From NCBI RefSeq assembly GCF_003004785.1, contig NZ_PVZS01000006.1:62001-126000 (forward strand): a DNA stretch of 64,000 bases. Direction: 5' to 3'. Positions 28,330 through 35,171 of the stretch are shown one piece after another (the stretch's first letter is position 1; each line of letters begins with the position of its first letter). A program made the position numbers and the translations under genes. The notes under the pieces were generated by a model, which saw only the letters and a program-made list of their open reading frames with translations, did not search any database and had not been told where the DNA came from. This DNA comes from Alsobacter soli (lineage in GTDB: Bacteria > Pseudomonadota > Alphaproteobacteria > Rhizobiales > Beijerinckiaceae).

Positions 28330-28788
28330 ATGGCTGCCATTCCCCAAAACGCCGCGCGCATTCCCGCCGAAGCGCAGCACGCGTCCGCCGCGCCGACCTG
28401 CCGCAAGGTCCAGCCGGGGGCCGAATTCACCGGGAAGCAGGCGCTGGCGTACAAACCCGGCATCTCGGCCGAGAGCGTGGGGTCCAAGCACCTGCACATG
28501 CAGATGCTGACCATTCCGCCCGGCGGACGCGCCAAGGCCCACAAGCACGAATCCCACGAGACGGCGATCTACGTTCTCAGCGGCCACTCGGCCATGTGGT
28601 ACGGCCCCGAGCTCGAGCACCACATGGAGGTGGGCGCAGGCGAATATTGCTACATTCCCGCCGACGTGCCCCATTTGCCCTACAACACGAGCCAAACCGA
28701 GCCCTGCGTGGCGATCATCGCCCGGACGGACCCAAACGAGCAGGAAAGCGTGGTCCTCATGCCTGAACTCGACAGGCTGCGGAGCTGA
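28330..28788 (+). CDS. Cupin domain protein
   Basis: A 152-residue single cupin. The metal site is visible as two motifs: HKHESHETAIYVLSG (His, His, Glu region, about 78-92) and the second motif YIPADVPHLPYN near residue 118. LTIPPGGRAKAHKH is the typical strand leading in. Small cupins of this type are metal-dependent isomerases, oxygenases or binding proteins; the substrate is unknown. GGGAGAGA stands just upstream of the ATG. It diverges from the efflux operon, and a strong hairpin follows its stop. Confidence 0.88.
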   Translation: MAAIPQNAARIPAEAQHASAAPTCRKVQPGAEFTGKQALAYKPGISAESVGSKHLHMQMLTIPPGGRAKAHKHESHETAIYVLSGHSAMWYGPELEHHMEVGAGEYCYIPADVPHLPYNTSQTEPCVAIIARTDPNEQESVVLMPELDRLRS

Positions 28789-28793
28789 CCAGG

Positions 28794-28828
28794 TGGCGCC
28801 GCAGCATCAATGCTGCGCTGCGGCGCCA
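28794..28828 (+). terminator. Perfect GC hairpin after the cupin gene
   Basis: GGCGCCGCAGC pairs with GCTGCGGCGCC around ATCAATGCTGC, six bases after the cupin stop. It lacks a T run (CATCCTTTGG follows), so it may be a terminator-like 3' stabiliser rather than a true intrinsic terminator. Confidence 0.5.
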
Positions 28829-29206
28829 TCCTTTGGTCCGAGTCCGGTGGCGTCCTTTGGGGCTTCGCAGAAAGCGGAGCGCCTTCCGATGCAGAATTGC
28901 TTCTCGCAATGGTTGGAGGCCGTAGCCCGGCACTGTCATGACGGCCAGCGTCATCTCGTCCACGCGGACCGTCTCGTTCTTCGCGATTGGTTCGTAGACG
29001 GAATTCCACCCCAGGAAGCCGCCTTGCGCCTCGCGCGCTGCGTCGATGACGCAGCGGCCCCGCCGAGCTTCGGCGATCCCATGACGATCCGGTCCGCCGC
29101 CTAGGGCTGACGCCCTGGCTCAGTGCGGATACGGGCTCCCCAGGGCTTCGCCAGCCCTGGTGCACGTCATCGCTGCCCTCCTCGCCGAGACAGCCTTGGC
29201 GCTTCT
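28829..29206. other. Gene-poor stretch, 3' flank of cupin
   Basis: About 380 bases with no convincing gene. Open frames exist on both strands, but they conflict with each other and give low-complexity products. GC-rich palindromic pieces are common here (for example CAGGGCTTCGCCAGCCCTG near 29140). One short plus-strand frame is listed separately at low confidence. Confidence 0.5.
28889..29104 (+). CDS. Possible small protein, unrecognised
   Basis: A 71-codon frame from an ATG preceded by AGCGGAG. The product is His/Arg-rich at first and then has a plausible amphipathic helix (DWFVDGIPPQEAALRLAR). I do not recognise it. It lies in a repeat-like intergenic stretch with competing antisense frames, so it may well be spurious. 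Confidence 0.2.
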   Translation: MQNCFSQWLEAVARHCHDGQRHLVHADRLVLRDWFVDGIPPQEAALRLARCVDDAAAPPSFGDPMTIRSAA

Positions 29207-29315
29207 CGTCATTGCGAGGAGCGCAGCGACGAAGCAATCCAGGGGCGCCTGGCGCGCCGGCCCCGGGGGTTGGCGCCCTCCCCGGCTGGATTGCTTCGCT
29301 GCGCTCGCAATGACG
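29207..29315. repeat. Dispersed inverted repeat, family A copy 1
   Basis: Left arm CGTCATTGCGAGGAGCGCAG, then CGACGAAGCAATCCAG; right arm CTGGATTGCTTCGCTGCGCT, then CGCAATGACG. The arms are inverted copies about 30-35 bases long enclosing a GC-rich middle. The same element recurs at 31939-32048. Elements of this type are scattered between genes in many Rhizobiales genomes. Confidence 0.85.
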
Positions 29316-29533
29316 AACCATCACCCCGTCCTGGCCGAGTTCGTCCGGACCATGCACGGAGGCTCGCCTTCACAAGACATTGAGGCAGGAAAGAACGGCT
29401 ACATCATCACTTGCCTGCGGAGCAAGTCTTGACCCTGCCCGACAAGGCACAACATCACAGTTCGCCAATGAAGCGGAACACGAGCCGCTGCCAGGAGTTT
29501 ATGTCCCGAACAGCGTACGAGAGGAGACAAGAA

Positions 29534-29860
29534 ATGATCTCGAACACTCGAAAGGCGCTTCTTGGGCTCGCGGCTATCGCTTCGGTCGGCGCCATGGCGG
29601 CTCCGGCGCAGGCTCAGTGGCGTCACGGCGGATACTATGGCGGCTACCGTCACCACGGCTGGAACGCCGGCGGCGCCGCCGCGGCTGGCCTCGTCGGCGG
29701 CCTGGCGCTTGGCGCGCTCGCGACCCGTCCGGCCTATGGCTATGGCTACGGCGCCTACCCGGCCTATGGCTACGGCTATGGCGGCTGCTACATCGAGCGT
29801 CAGCGCGTCTACGACGCGTGGGGCCGTCCGATGATCCGTCGCGTGCGGGTCTGCGACTGA
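29534..29860 (+). CDS. Small secreted Gly/Tyr-rich protein
   Basis: A 108-residue protein. It has a Sec signal peptide (KALLGLAAIASVGAMAAPAQA, cleavage near residue 28), a His/Gly/Tyr-rich segment (HGGYYGGYRHHGW), a hydrophobic Gly/Ala stretch, then YGYG repeats and a Cys-containing end (CYIERQRVYDAWG, RVRVCD). The C-terminal pattern resembles many short periplasmic proteins of Rhizobiales of unknown function. AGGAGA sits five bases before the ATG; I reject longer upstream starts because they precede this ribosome site. The GNAT gene follows after eight bases. Confidence 0.88.
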   Translation: MISNTRKALLGLAAIASVGAMAAPAQAQWRHGGYYGGYRHHGWNAGGAAAAGLVGGLALGALATRPAYGYGYGAYPAYGYGYGGCYIERQRVYDAWGRPMIRRVRVCD

Positions 29861-29868
29861 CGCGCATC

Positions 29869-30159
29869 ATGACGTACCGGCTCACCCACGATCATGCCCT
29901 GAGACGCTTTGACCTGTGGGACGAGTCGACCCCGGTCGCCCACGCTCTTTACGAGGAGCGGGGCGACCGACTCGCGATCTACCACACGGAAGTCCTCCGA
30001 AGCCTGCGCGGACGCGGAATCGGGGGCGAACTCGTGGCCCGGGTTCTTGACGAGGTCCGCAGCACGGGCAAAGGCGTGATTCCGGCTTGCCCATTCGTGC
30101 GGGAGTTCATGGCGCAGAACCCGGAATACGGCGACCTGCTCGGCGAAAAGCCGTCCTAG
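29869..30159 (+). CDS. GNAT family N-acetyltransferase (YjdJ/COG2388-like)
   Basis: A 96-residue minimal GNAT. The acetyl-CoA loop is visible as LRGRGIGGELVARVLDEV (about 44-61), followed by the family hallmark IPACPFVREFMAQNPEY. The short form lacks the usual N-terminal helices and probably acetylates a small molecule or protein amine; the substrate is unknown. It follows the secreted Gly/Tyr-rich gene closely and converges on cimA, leaving 11 bases between stops. Confidence 0.9.
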   Translation: MTYRLTHDHALRRFDLWDESTPVAHALYEERGDRLAIYHTEVLRSLRGRGIGGELVARVLDEVRSTGKGVIPACPFVREFMAQNPEYGDLLGEKPS

Positions 30160-30170
30160 CCTTCCGCCCC

Positions 30171-31766
30171 CTAGCCTTCCGCCCCGCATTTCAGGAGCCG
30201 ATAGCTGATGCTGTCCGTGAGCGCCTGGAACGAGGCGTCGATGATGTTGGCCGACACGCCGACCGTGGTCCACCGCTCGCCCTGGCCGTCCCCGCTCTCG
30301 ATCAGCACGCGGGTCACGGCGTCCGAGCCGCCCTGGAAGATACGGACCTTGTAGTCCAGCAACTCCATGTCCTCGATGAAGCGCTGGTACTTGCCGAGGT
30401 CCTTGCGCAGCGCGAGGTCGAGCGCGTTCACGGGGCCGTTGCCTTCCGCCGCCGAGATCAGGGTCTCCCCCGCGACCTTCACCTTCACGGTCGCCTCCGA
30501 GAAGGTCACGAGGTCGCCCACCGCATTGTAGCGGCGCTCCACGTTCACCTTGAACCGCTCGATCGTGAAGAACTCCGGGACCTCGCCCAGCACCCGCTTG
30601 GCCAGCAGGAAGAACGAGGCGTCCGCGCCCTCGTAGGCGTAGCCCATCGCTTCCCGTTCCTTCACCTCCTCCAAGAGGCGCGCGATGCGGGGATCGTCGC
30701 GATGCACATCGATCCCGAGCCGCTCCAGCTCGGCCAGCACGTTCGACTTGCCCGCCTGGGTGGAGACCAGCACGACGCGGTGGTTGCCCACCGTCTCCGG
30801 CGGCACATGCTCGTAGGTGCGCGGGTCCTTCAGCACGGCCGAGGCATGGATGCCCGCCTTCGTGGCGAAGGCCGAAGGGCCCACATAGGGCGCGTGCCGG
30901 TTGGGCGCCCGGTTCAGCAACTCGTCCAAGGCCCGCGACACCTGGGTCAGCGTGGCGAGGCCCTCGTCCGTCACCCCGATGACGAACCGCTCGGCGTAGC
31001 CGGGCTTCAGCTTCAGCGTCGGGATCAGCGTCGCCAGGTTGGCGTTGCCGCAGCGCTCGCCCAGCCCGTTCAGGGTGCCCTGGATCTGTCGCGCCCCGGC
31101 GCGCACCGCGGCGAGCGAGTTCGCGACCGCGTTGCCGGTATCGTCGTGCGCGTGGATGCCCAGATGCTCGCCGGGGATGTGCGCGGCGACCTCGGCGACG
31201 ATCCGCTCGACCTCGTCCGGCAGCGTGCCGCCGTTGGTGTCGCACAGCACGATCCAGCGCGCGCCCGCCTCGTAGGCCGTCCGGGCGCAGGCGAGCGCGT
31301 AGGTCGGGTTCGCCTTGTAGCCGTCGAAGAAGTGCTCGCAGTCGAGCATGGCCTCGCGCCCCGCGGAGCGCGCCGCGGCGATGCTGTCGCGGATGCCCTC
31401 GAGGTTCTCCTCCAGGGTGCAGCCGAGCGCGACGTGGACGTGGTAGTCCCAGCTCTTCGCCACGAAGCAGACCGTGTCGCAGTCCGCCTCCAGCAGCGCG
31501 GCGACGCCAGGGTCGTTCGTAGCCGAGCGGCCGGCCCGCTTGGTCATCCCGAAGGCCGTGAAGCGGGCGTTCCGGGTCCTTTTCTGCTCGAAGAAGCTGG
31601 TGTCCAGCGGGTTCGCGCCAGGATAGCCGCCCTCGACATAGTCCACGCCCAGCCTGTCGAGCATGGCCGCGATCTGCAGCTTGTCCTCGATCGAGAAGTC
31701 CACCCCCGTCGTCTGCGCGCCGTCGCGCAGGGTGGTGTCGAACAAGGTGAGTCTCTCGCGGGACAT
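30171..31766 (-). CDS. cimA: (R)-citramalate synthase
   Basis: A 531-residue enzyme condensing pyruvate and acetyl-CoA into citramalate, a threonine-independent route to isoleucine. The HMGL-like barrel starts LFDTTLRDGAQTTGVDFS (metal Asp and catalytic Arg), with HAHDDTGNAVANS and the metal-binding GLGERCGNANL. The C-terminal regulatory LeuA-dimer domain is present (about 390-515). The GAQTTG signature and length separate it from 2-isopropylmalate synthase, although homologues are also annotated as generic LeuA-type. It lies 15 bases downstream of a tiny membrane-protein gene. Confidence 0.92.
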   Translation of the reverse strand: MSRERLTLFDTTLRDGAQTTGVDFSIEDKLQIAAMLDRLGVDYVEGGYPGANPLDTSFFEQKRTRNARFTAFGMTKRAGRSATNDPGVAALLEADCDTVCFVAKSWDYHVHVALGCTLEENLEGIRDSIAAARSAGREAMLDCEHFFDGYKANPTYALACARTAYEAGARWIVLCDTNGGTLPDEVERIVAEVAAHIPGEHLGIHAHDDTGNAVANSLAAVRAGARQIQGTLNGLGERCGNANLATLIPTLKLKPGYAERFVIGVTDEGLATLTQVSRALDELLNRAPNRHAPYVGPSAFATKAGIHASAVLKDPRTYEHVPPETVGNHRVVLVSTQAGKSNVLAELERLGIDVHRDDPRIARLLEEVKEREAMGYAYEGADASFFLLAKRVLGEVPEFFTIERFKVNVERRYNAVGDLVTFSEATVKVKVAGETLISAAEGNGPVNALDLALRKDLGKYQRFIEDMELLDYKVRIFQGGSDAVTRVLIESGDGQGERWTTVGVSANIIDASFQALTDSISYRLLKCGAEG

Positions 31767-31781
31767 GGCGGCGATCCTGGG

Positions 31782-31910
31782 TCAGATCAGGTTGTAGGCG
31801 CGCAGCGCGACATAGAGCGCGAAGGCGACGATCAGGAGCTTCAGCACCACGAGCCACCACAGGCGGCGAAGGCCGAAGCCGGAGGACGGGCGACGGGAAG
31901 GTTCAGTCAT
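31782..31910 (-). CDS. Tiny single-pass membrane protein upstream of cimA
   Basis: A 42-residue product, too short for routine gene calling. A basic, Ser/Arg-rich N-terminus (MTEPSRRPSSGFGLRR) precedes one hydrophobic helix (LWWLVVLKLLIVAFALYVAL) and a short tail (RAYNLI). It has a strong ribosome site (GGGAGGG, seven bases before the ATG) and ends 15 bases before the cimA start, so the two are probably cotranscribed. I do not recognise the family. Spacing, ribosome site and the clean inside-positive membrane segment support it as real. Confidence 0.7.
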   Translation of the reverse strand: MTEPSRRPSSGFGLRRLWWLVVLKLLIVAFALYVALRAYNLI

Positions 31911-31938
31911 GGCTGCGCCCTCCCGACAGGCGCTCCCC

Positions 31939-32048
31939 CGTCCTTGCGAGGAGCGCAGCGACGAAGCAATCCAGGGGCAAGGAACGCGGACGTCTGAACA
32001 AGAACCTGCCCAGTCCCTCTGGATTGCTTCGCTGCGCTCGCAATGACG
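31939..32048. repeat. Dispersed inverted repeat, family A copy 2
   Basis: Left arm CGTCCTTGCGAGGAGCGCAG, then CGACGAAGCAATCCAG; right arm CTGGATTGCTTCGCTGCGCT, then CGCAATGACG. The arms match copy 1 at 29207-29315 almost base for base, while the central spacers differ. Confidence 0.85.
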
Positions 32049-32112
32049 GGGGTGAGCGTCCCCTCGTCAGCGAAGCCCGGCAGGGCTGCGGAGCGGGCGA
32101 ATGCCGAACCCT

Positions 32113-32191
32113 CGTCATGGCCGGGCTCGACCCGGCCATCCACGCCCTGGCCCAGCGCGTCGATCCCCGGGACAAGCCCGGGGATGACGGC
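32113..32191. repeat. Dispersed inverted repeat of GTCATGGCCGGG / CCCGGGGATGAC type
   Basis: GTCATGGCCGGGCTCGACCC at the left and GGGACAAGCCCGGGGATGAC at the right are inverted relatives. Together with copy A2 it fills the 304-base gap between the small membrane-protein gene and cysS; I see no gene there. Confidence 0.65.
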
Positions 32192-32214
32192 GAGGACGTG
32201 AGGCGCAGCGGGGC

Positions 32215-33660
32215 TCACCGCTTCACCTCCCAGGTGGTCACGGCCTCGCCGGTGGCCGGATCCTTGCCGTCCTTGAGCTGGATGCCCATGGCGGCGAGCT
32301 CGTCGCGGATGCGGTCGGACTCGGCCCAGTTTTTTTGGCGGCGGGCTTCGAGGCGGGCGGCGATAAGGGCGTCAATTTCGGCGCGGAACTCACCCGAGAT
32401 CTTGTCTGCCCTGTTCCAGCGAACCCCCAGCAAATCAAGAGAATTGTGAAGCAGGTCGAACTTTTCAAATGCGTGCACGGGATTGACCATGAGTTCCGCA
32501 TTAGCTTCGTTGGCCAGCAAATGAAGCTCGGCGAATGCTTTCGGGGTATTGAGATCGTCCAGGAGGGCTTCCAGGAACGGCAAGTGTACGGCGTCGGTGT
32601 GCGGCTCGCGGTAGAACCATGCCGAGAATCGCGAAAGCGTACGCTCCGCCTCTTCCAGCGCCTTCACCGTCCAGTCGATCGGCTGCCGGTAGTGGGTCTT
32701 CAGCATCGCGAGGCGCAGCACCTCGCCAGGCCAGGTGCGCCCGCCGAACTTCTCCGTCGCCAGCAACTCGTGGATCGTCACGAAATTCCCGAGCGATTTG
32801 GACATCTTCTCGCCTTCCACCTGCAGGAAGCCGTTGTGCATCCAGACATTCGCCATGACGCTGTGGCCGAAGGCGCAGGTGGACTGGGCGATCTCGTTCT
32901 CGTGGTGCGGGAACACGAGGTCGATGCCGCCGCCGTGGATGTCGAAGGTCTCGCCCAGGAAGGCGCGGCTCATGGCCGAGCACTCGATGTGCCATCCGGG
33001 CCGACCCAGCCCCGCGATGCCGCAGGGCGACGGCCAGCCGGGCTCGCCCGGCTTGGAGGGCTTCCAGAGCACGAAATCGGTCGCGTCGCGCTTGTAGGGG
33101 GCCACGTCCACGCGGGCGCCGGCGATCATCTCGTCCAGGGTGCGGTTGGCGAGCGCGCCGTAGCGCGGCAGGACGCCGTCGGCGGCGTCCATGGCGGCGG
33201 GCGAGAACAGCACGTGGCCCTCGGCGACATAGGCGAAGCCGCCGGCCACCAGCCGCTCGATGATCGCCTTCATGCCCTCGATGTGCTCGGTCGCCCGTGG
33301 CTCGTGGGTGGGCGGCAGCACGCCCAGGGCCGCGATGTCGGCATGGAACTGCGCGGCCGTCGATTCGGTGACCTTGCGGATCGCCTCGTTGAGAGGCAGG
33401 TCCGGGTAGTCTCGCGCGGCGCGGTCGTTGATCTTGTCGTCCACGTCCGTGATGTTGCGGACGTAGGTGACGCGCTCCGCCCCGTAGACGTGCCGCAGCA
33501 ACCGGTACAGCACGTCGAACACGATCACCGGGCGGGCGTTGCCGATGTGGGCGTAGTCGTAGACGGTGGGCCCGCAGACATACATCCGCACGTTCGCCGG
33601 ATCGATCGGGGCGAACGCCTCCTTGCGGCGGGTCAGCGTGTTGTAGAGATTGAGCGACAT
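32215..33660 (-). CDS. cysS: Cysteinyl-tRNA synthetase
   Basis: A 481-residue class I synthetase. It has the zinc/active-site start [12 protein letters not shown] and [10 protein letters not shown], the HIGH-like [17 protein letters not shown] with zinc ligands, and KMSKSLGNF. The C-terminal helical region is shorter on sequence conservation, and the DNA coding for about residues 380-420 (32401-32520) is only about 51% G+C against about 70% around it. The frame is intact. It is read alone on the minus strand, with repeats downstream. Confidence 0.96.
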   Translation of the reverse strand: MSLNLYNTLTRRKEAFAPIDPANVRMYVCGPTVYDYAHIGNARPVIVFDVLYRLLRHVYGAERVTYVRNITDVDDKINDRAARDYPDLPLNEAIRKVTESTAAQFHADIAALGVLPPTHEPRATEHIEGMKAIIERLVAGGFAYVAEGHVLFSPAAMDAADGVLPRYGALANRTLDEMIAGARVDVAPYKRDATDFVLWKPSKPGEPGWPSPCGIAGLGRPGWHIECSAMSRAFLGETFDIHGGGIDLVFPHHENEIAQSTCAFGHSVMANVWMHNGFLQVEGEKMSKSLGNFVTIHELLATEKFGGRTWPGEVLRLAMLKTHYRQPIDWTVKALEEAERTLSRFSAWFYREPHTDAVHLPFLEALLDDLNTPKAFAELHLLANEANAELMVNPVHAFEKFDLLHNSLDLLGVRWNRADKISGEFRAEIDALIAARLEARRQKNWAESDRIRDELAAMGIQLKDGKDPATGEAVTTWEVKR

Positions 33661-34083
33661 GCGGTTCCACCCTCGCCAGTCTGGCTGGGGATCCCGCTCC
33701 GAGTTGTCACACTAAGACGGCTCCAGCCAGCGATGACGCTAGCTGCAAATGATCACGATCGAGATAACGGTCGTCGGAGCCATGATGGCGGCACCATGAT
33801 GCGCAAACCGCCCTTCCGTCAAGCGACTTGCCGCATTGGTAAATGGACGGTGTGCGCCCCGGGCCACAGGTCCACCGCGGGTTTGCGGCGAAAAGGTGAA
33901 ACCCGCGCCGGCGTTCTTGATTGTGCGTCCTGTAATCAGCTACCTCGGCCCGTGTTTCCGGTTTCTTGACCTTGGTGATGTGCTTTCTCACACCGCCAGG
34001 AACCGCGGGCCCGTTAACGTGATTGATACCCCGAAATAGACACTCTCGTAACCGCGTCCGCCCCCCAGCACCCCTCGAGACTG
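33661..34083. other. 423-base intergenic region, no gene seen
   Basis: This is the divergent control region between cysS and a small secreted-protein gene. Short frames on both strands give no recognisable protein or signal sequence. It is less GC-rich than its surroundings and contains several TTAAC or GTTAAC words near 34014. No riboswitch or RNA gene could be recognised. Confidence 0.5.
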
Positions 34084-34413
34084 ATGATGTCCCTTCGTCG
34101 CACTCTTCCGGCTGCCCTGCTTGCCGCCACTGTCGTGGCCGGCGGTTTCGCAGGTCTTTCCAGCACCATTCCCGCGGCCGCCCAGGGCGAGCGGTCGTTC
34201 CTGATCCCGGCGAACGACGGCTACGGCGTGGCCGACTGCCTCGCCTCCGGCGGCGGATGCGGCAGCATCGTCGCGGACGCCTGGTGCGAGGCCCATGGCC
34301 TTGGCAAGGCGGCCCAGTATGGCCCCGTGGACCCGACCGAGGTGACGGCTTCCATCGGCGGCGCCAAGGTCGTCCCCGCGGCCAGGACCTATTCGGTCAC
34401 CTGCGCCGAATAA
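34084..34413 (+). CDS. Small secreted protein, conserved hypothetical
   Basis: A 109-residue protein with a Sec signal peptide (LRRTLPAALLAATVVAGGFA, cleavage probably after PAAA near residue 34). The mature part of about 75 residues has four cysteines (DCLASGGGCG, AWCEAHG and the final TCAE) and the segment FLIPANDGYGVADC. Two disulfides in the periplasm are likely. I recognise the pattern as a Rhizobiales hypothetical but no function. A terminator lies between it and the convergent creA. Confidence 0.82.
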   Translation: MMSLRRTLPAALLAATVVAGGFAGLSSTIPAAAQGERSFLIPANDGYGVADCLASGGGCGSIVADAWCEAHGLGKAAQYGPVDPTEVTASIGGAKVVPAARTYSVTCAE

Positions 34414-34435
34414 GCGGAACAGCCGTCCGATACAG

Positions 34436-34464
34436 CGAGGGGGCCGAGAAGGCCCCCTTTTTCT
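34436..34464. terminator. Bidirectional intrinsic terminator between convergent genes
   Basis: AGGGGGCC and GGCCCCCT pair around GAGAA and run into TTTTTC on the plus strand. It lies about 25 bases after the secreted-protein stop and just before the creA stop. Confidence 0.85.
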
Positions 34465-34470
34465 TGGCGT

Positions 34471-34989
34471 CTACTTCTCGACCCAGTCGGCGCATTTCGG
34501 AGCGTCGGCACCCGAGCCCCACGGCATGATGGGCACCGCCGACGTGGAGTTCTGCGGCGATCCCTCGATCAGACGATCCGTGTAGACCAGGTAGACCAGC
34601 GTGTTCCGCTTGGCGTCGCAGCCGCGCACGATCTGCATCTTCTTGAAGATCAGCGAACGGGACTGGCGGAACACCACGCTGCCCTGCTCGAACTTCTCCT
34701 TGAACGAGATCGGCCCCACCTGCCGGCAGGCGAGCGACACCTCGGAGCGCTCCTCGGCCACGCCGAGCATGCCCTTGACGCCCCCACGCTCCGGCACGGT
34801 GTAGAAGCAGGCCACGCCCGCCACGCCCGGATCGTCGATGGCGTAGGTCGCAAGCTTGTCGTCTGGCGTCAGCATCTTCCATACTGTGGACTTCTTGAAG
34901 ACGACTTCGGGCTCCTGCGCGTGGGCAGCGCTCACGGCCAGCAGGGCCGCGAATGCCGCGACTGCACCTCGAACGACGCGTGTGATCAT
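34471..34989 (-). CDS. creA: CreA family periplasmic protein
   Basis: A 172-residue protein with a Sec signal peptide (residues 1-24, ending AHA-Q). The mature part has the CreA-specific blocks VKGMLGVAEERSEVSLACRQ, FKKMQIVRGCDAKRNTLVYL and YTDRLIEGSPQNSTSAVPI followed by MPWG. Two Cys pairs are probable. CreA lies in the E. coli creABCD locus, but its own function is unknown; no creBCD is nearby here. A ribosome site (GGAGG) precedes the ATG. Confidence 0.9.
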   Translation of the reverse strand: MITRVVRGAVAAFAALLAVSAAHAQEPEVVFKKSTVWKMLTPDDKLATYAIDDPGVAGVACFYTVPERGGVKGMLGVAEERSEVSLACRQVGPISFKEKFEQGSVVFRQSRSLIFKKMQIVRGCDAKRNTLVYLVYTDRLIEGSPQNSTSAVPIMPWGSGADAPKCADWVEK

Positions 34990-35171
34990 GTGGCGAGCAC
35001 CTCCGTGAGCGTCATATGGGATCGTCGCCCCGGAACGGTAGGAGACCGGGCCGTCAAAGTGGTGAACGCGCCGTAATCTCTCCTCGCAACTACTTCGAGA
35101 CGATTTAATCAGTTTTGAACCCGTAAGTTGTATTTCGATGGGAAGCAGGTTGCAAAGCTGGGGTCCGGCAG

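Noticed and set aside
29809-31997. Long frames overlapping cimA (683 codons minus in another frame, 636 codons plus)
   Set aside because: Both give Arg/Gly/Ala or His/Val/Arg-rich shadows; CimA has complete catalytic motifs in the accepted frame.
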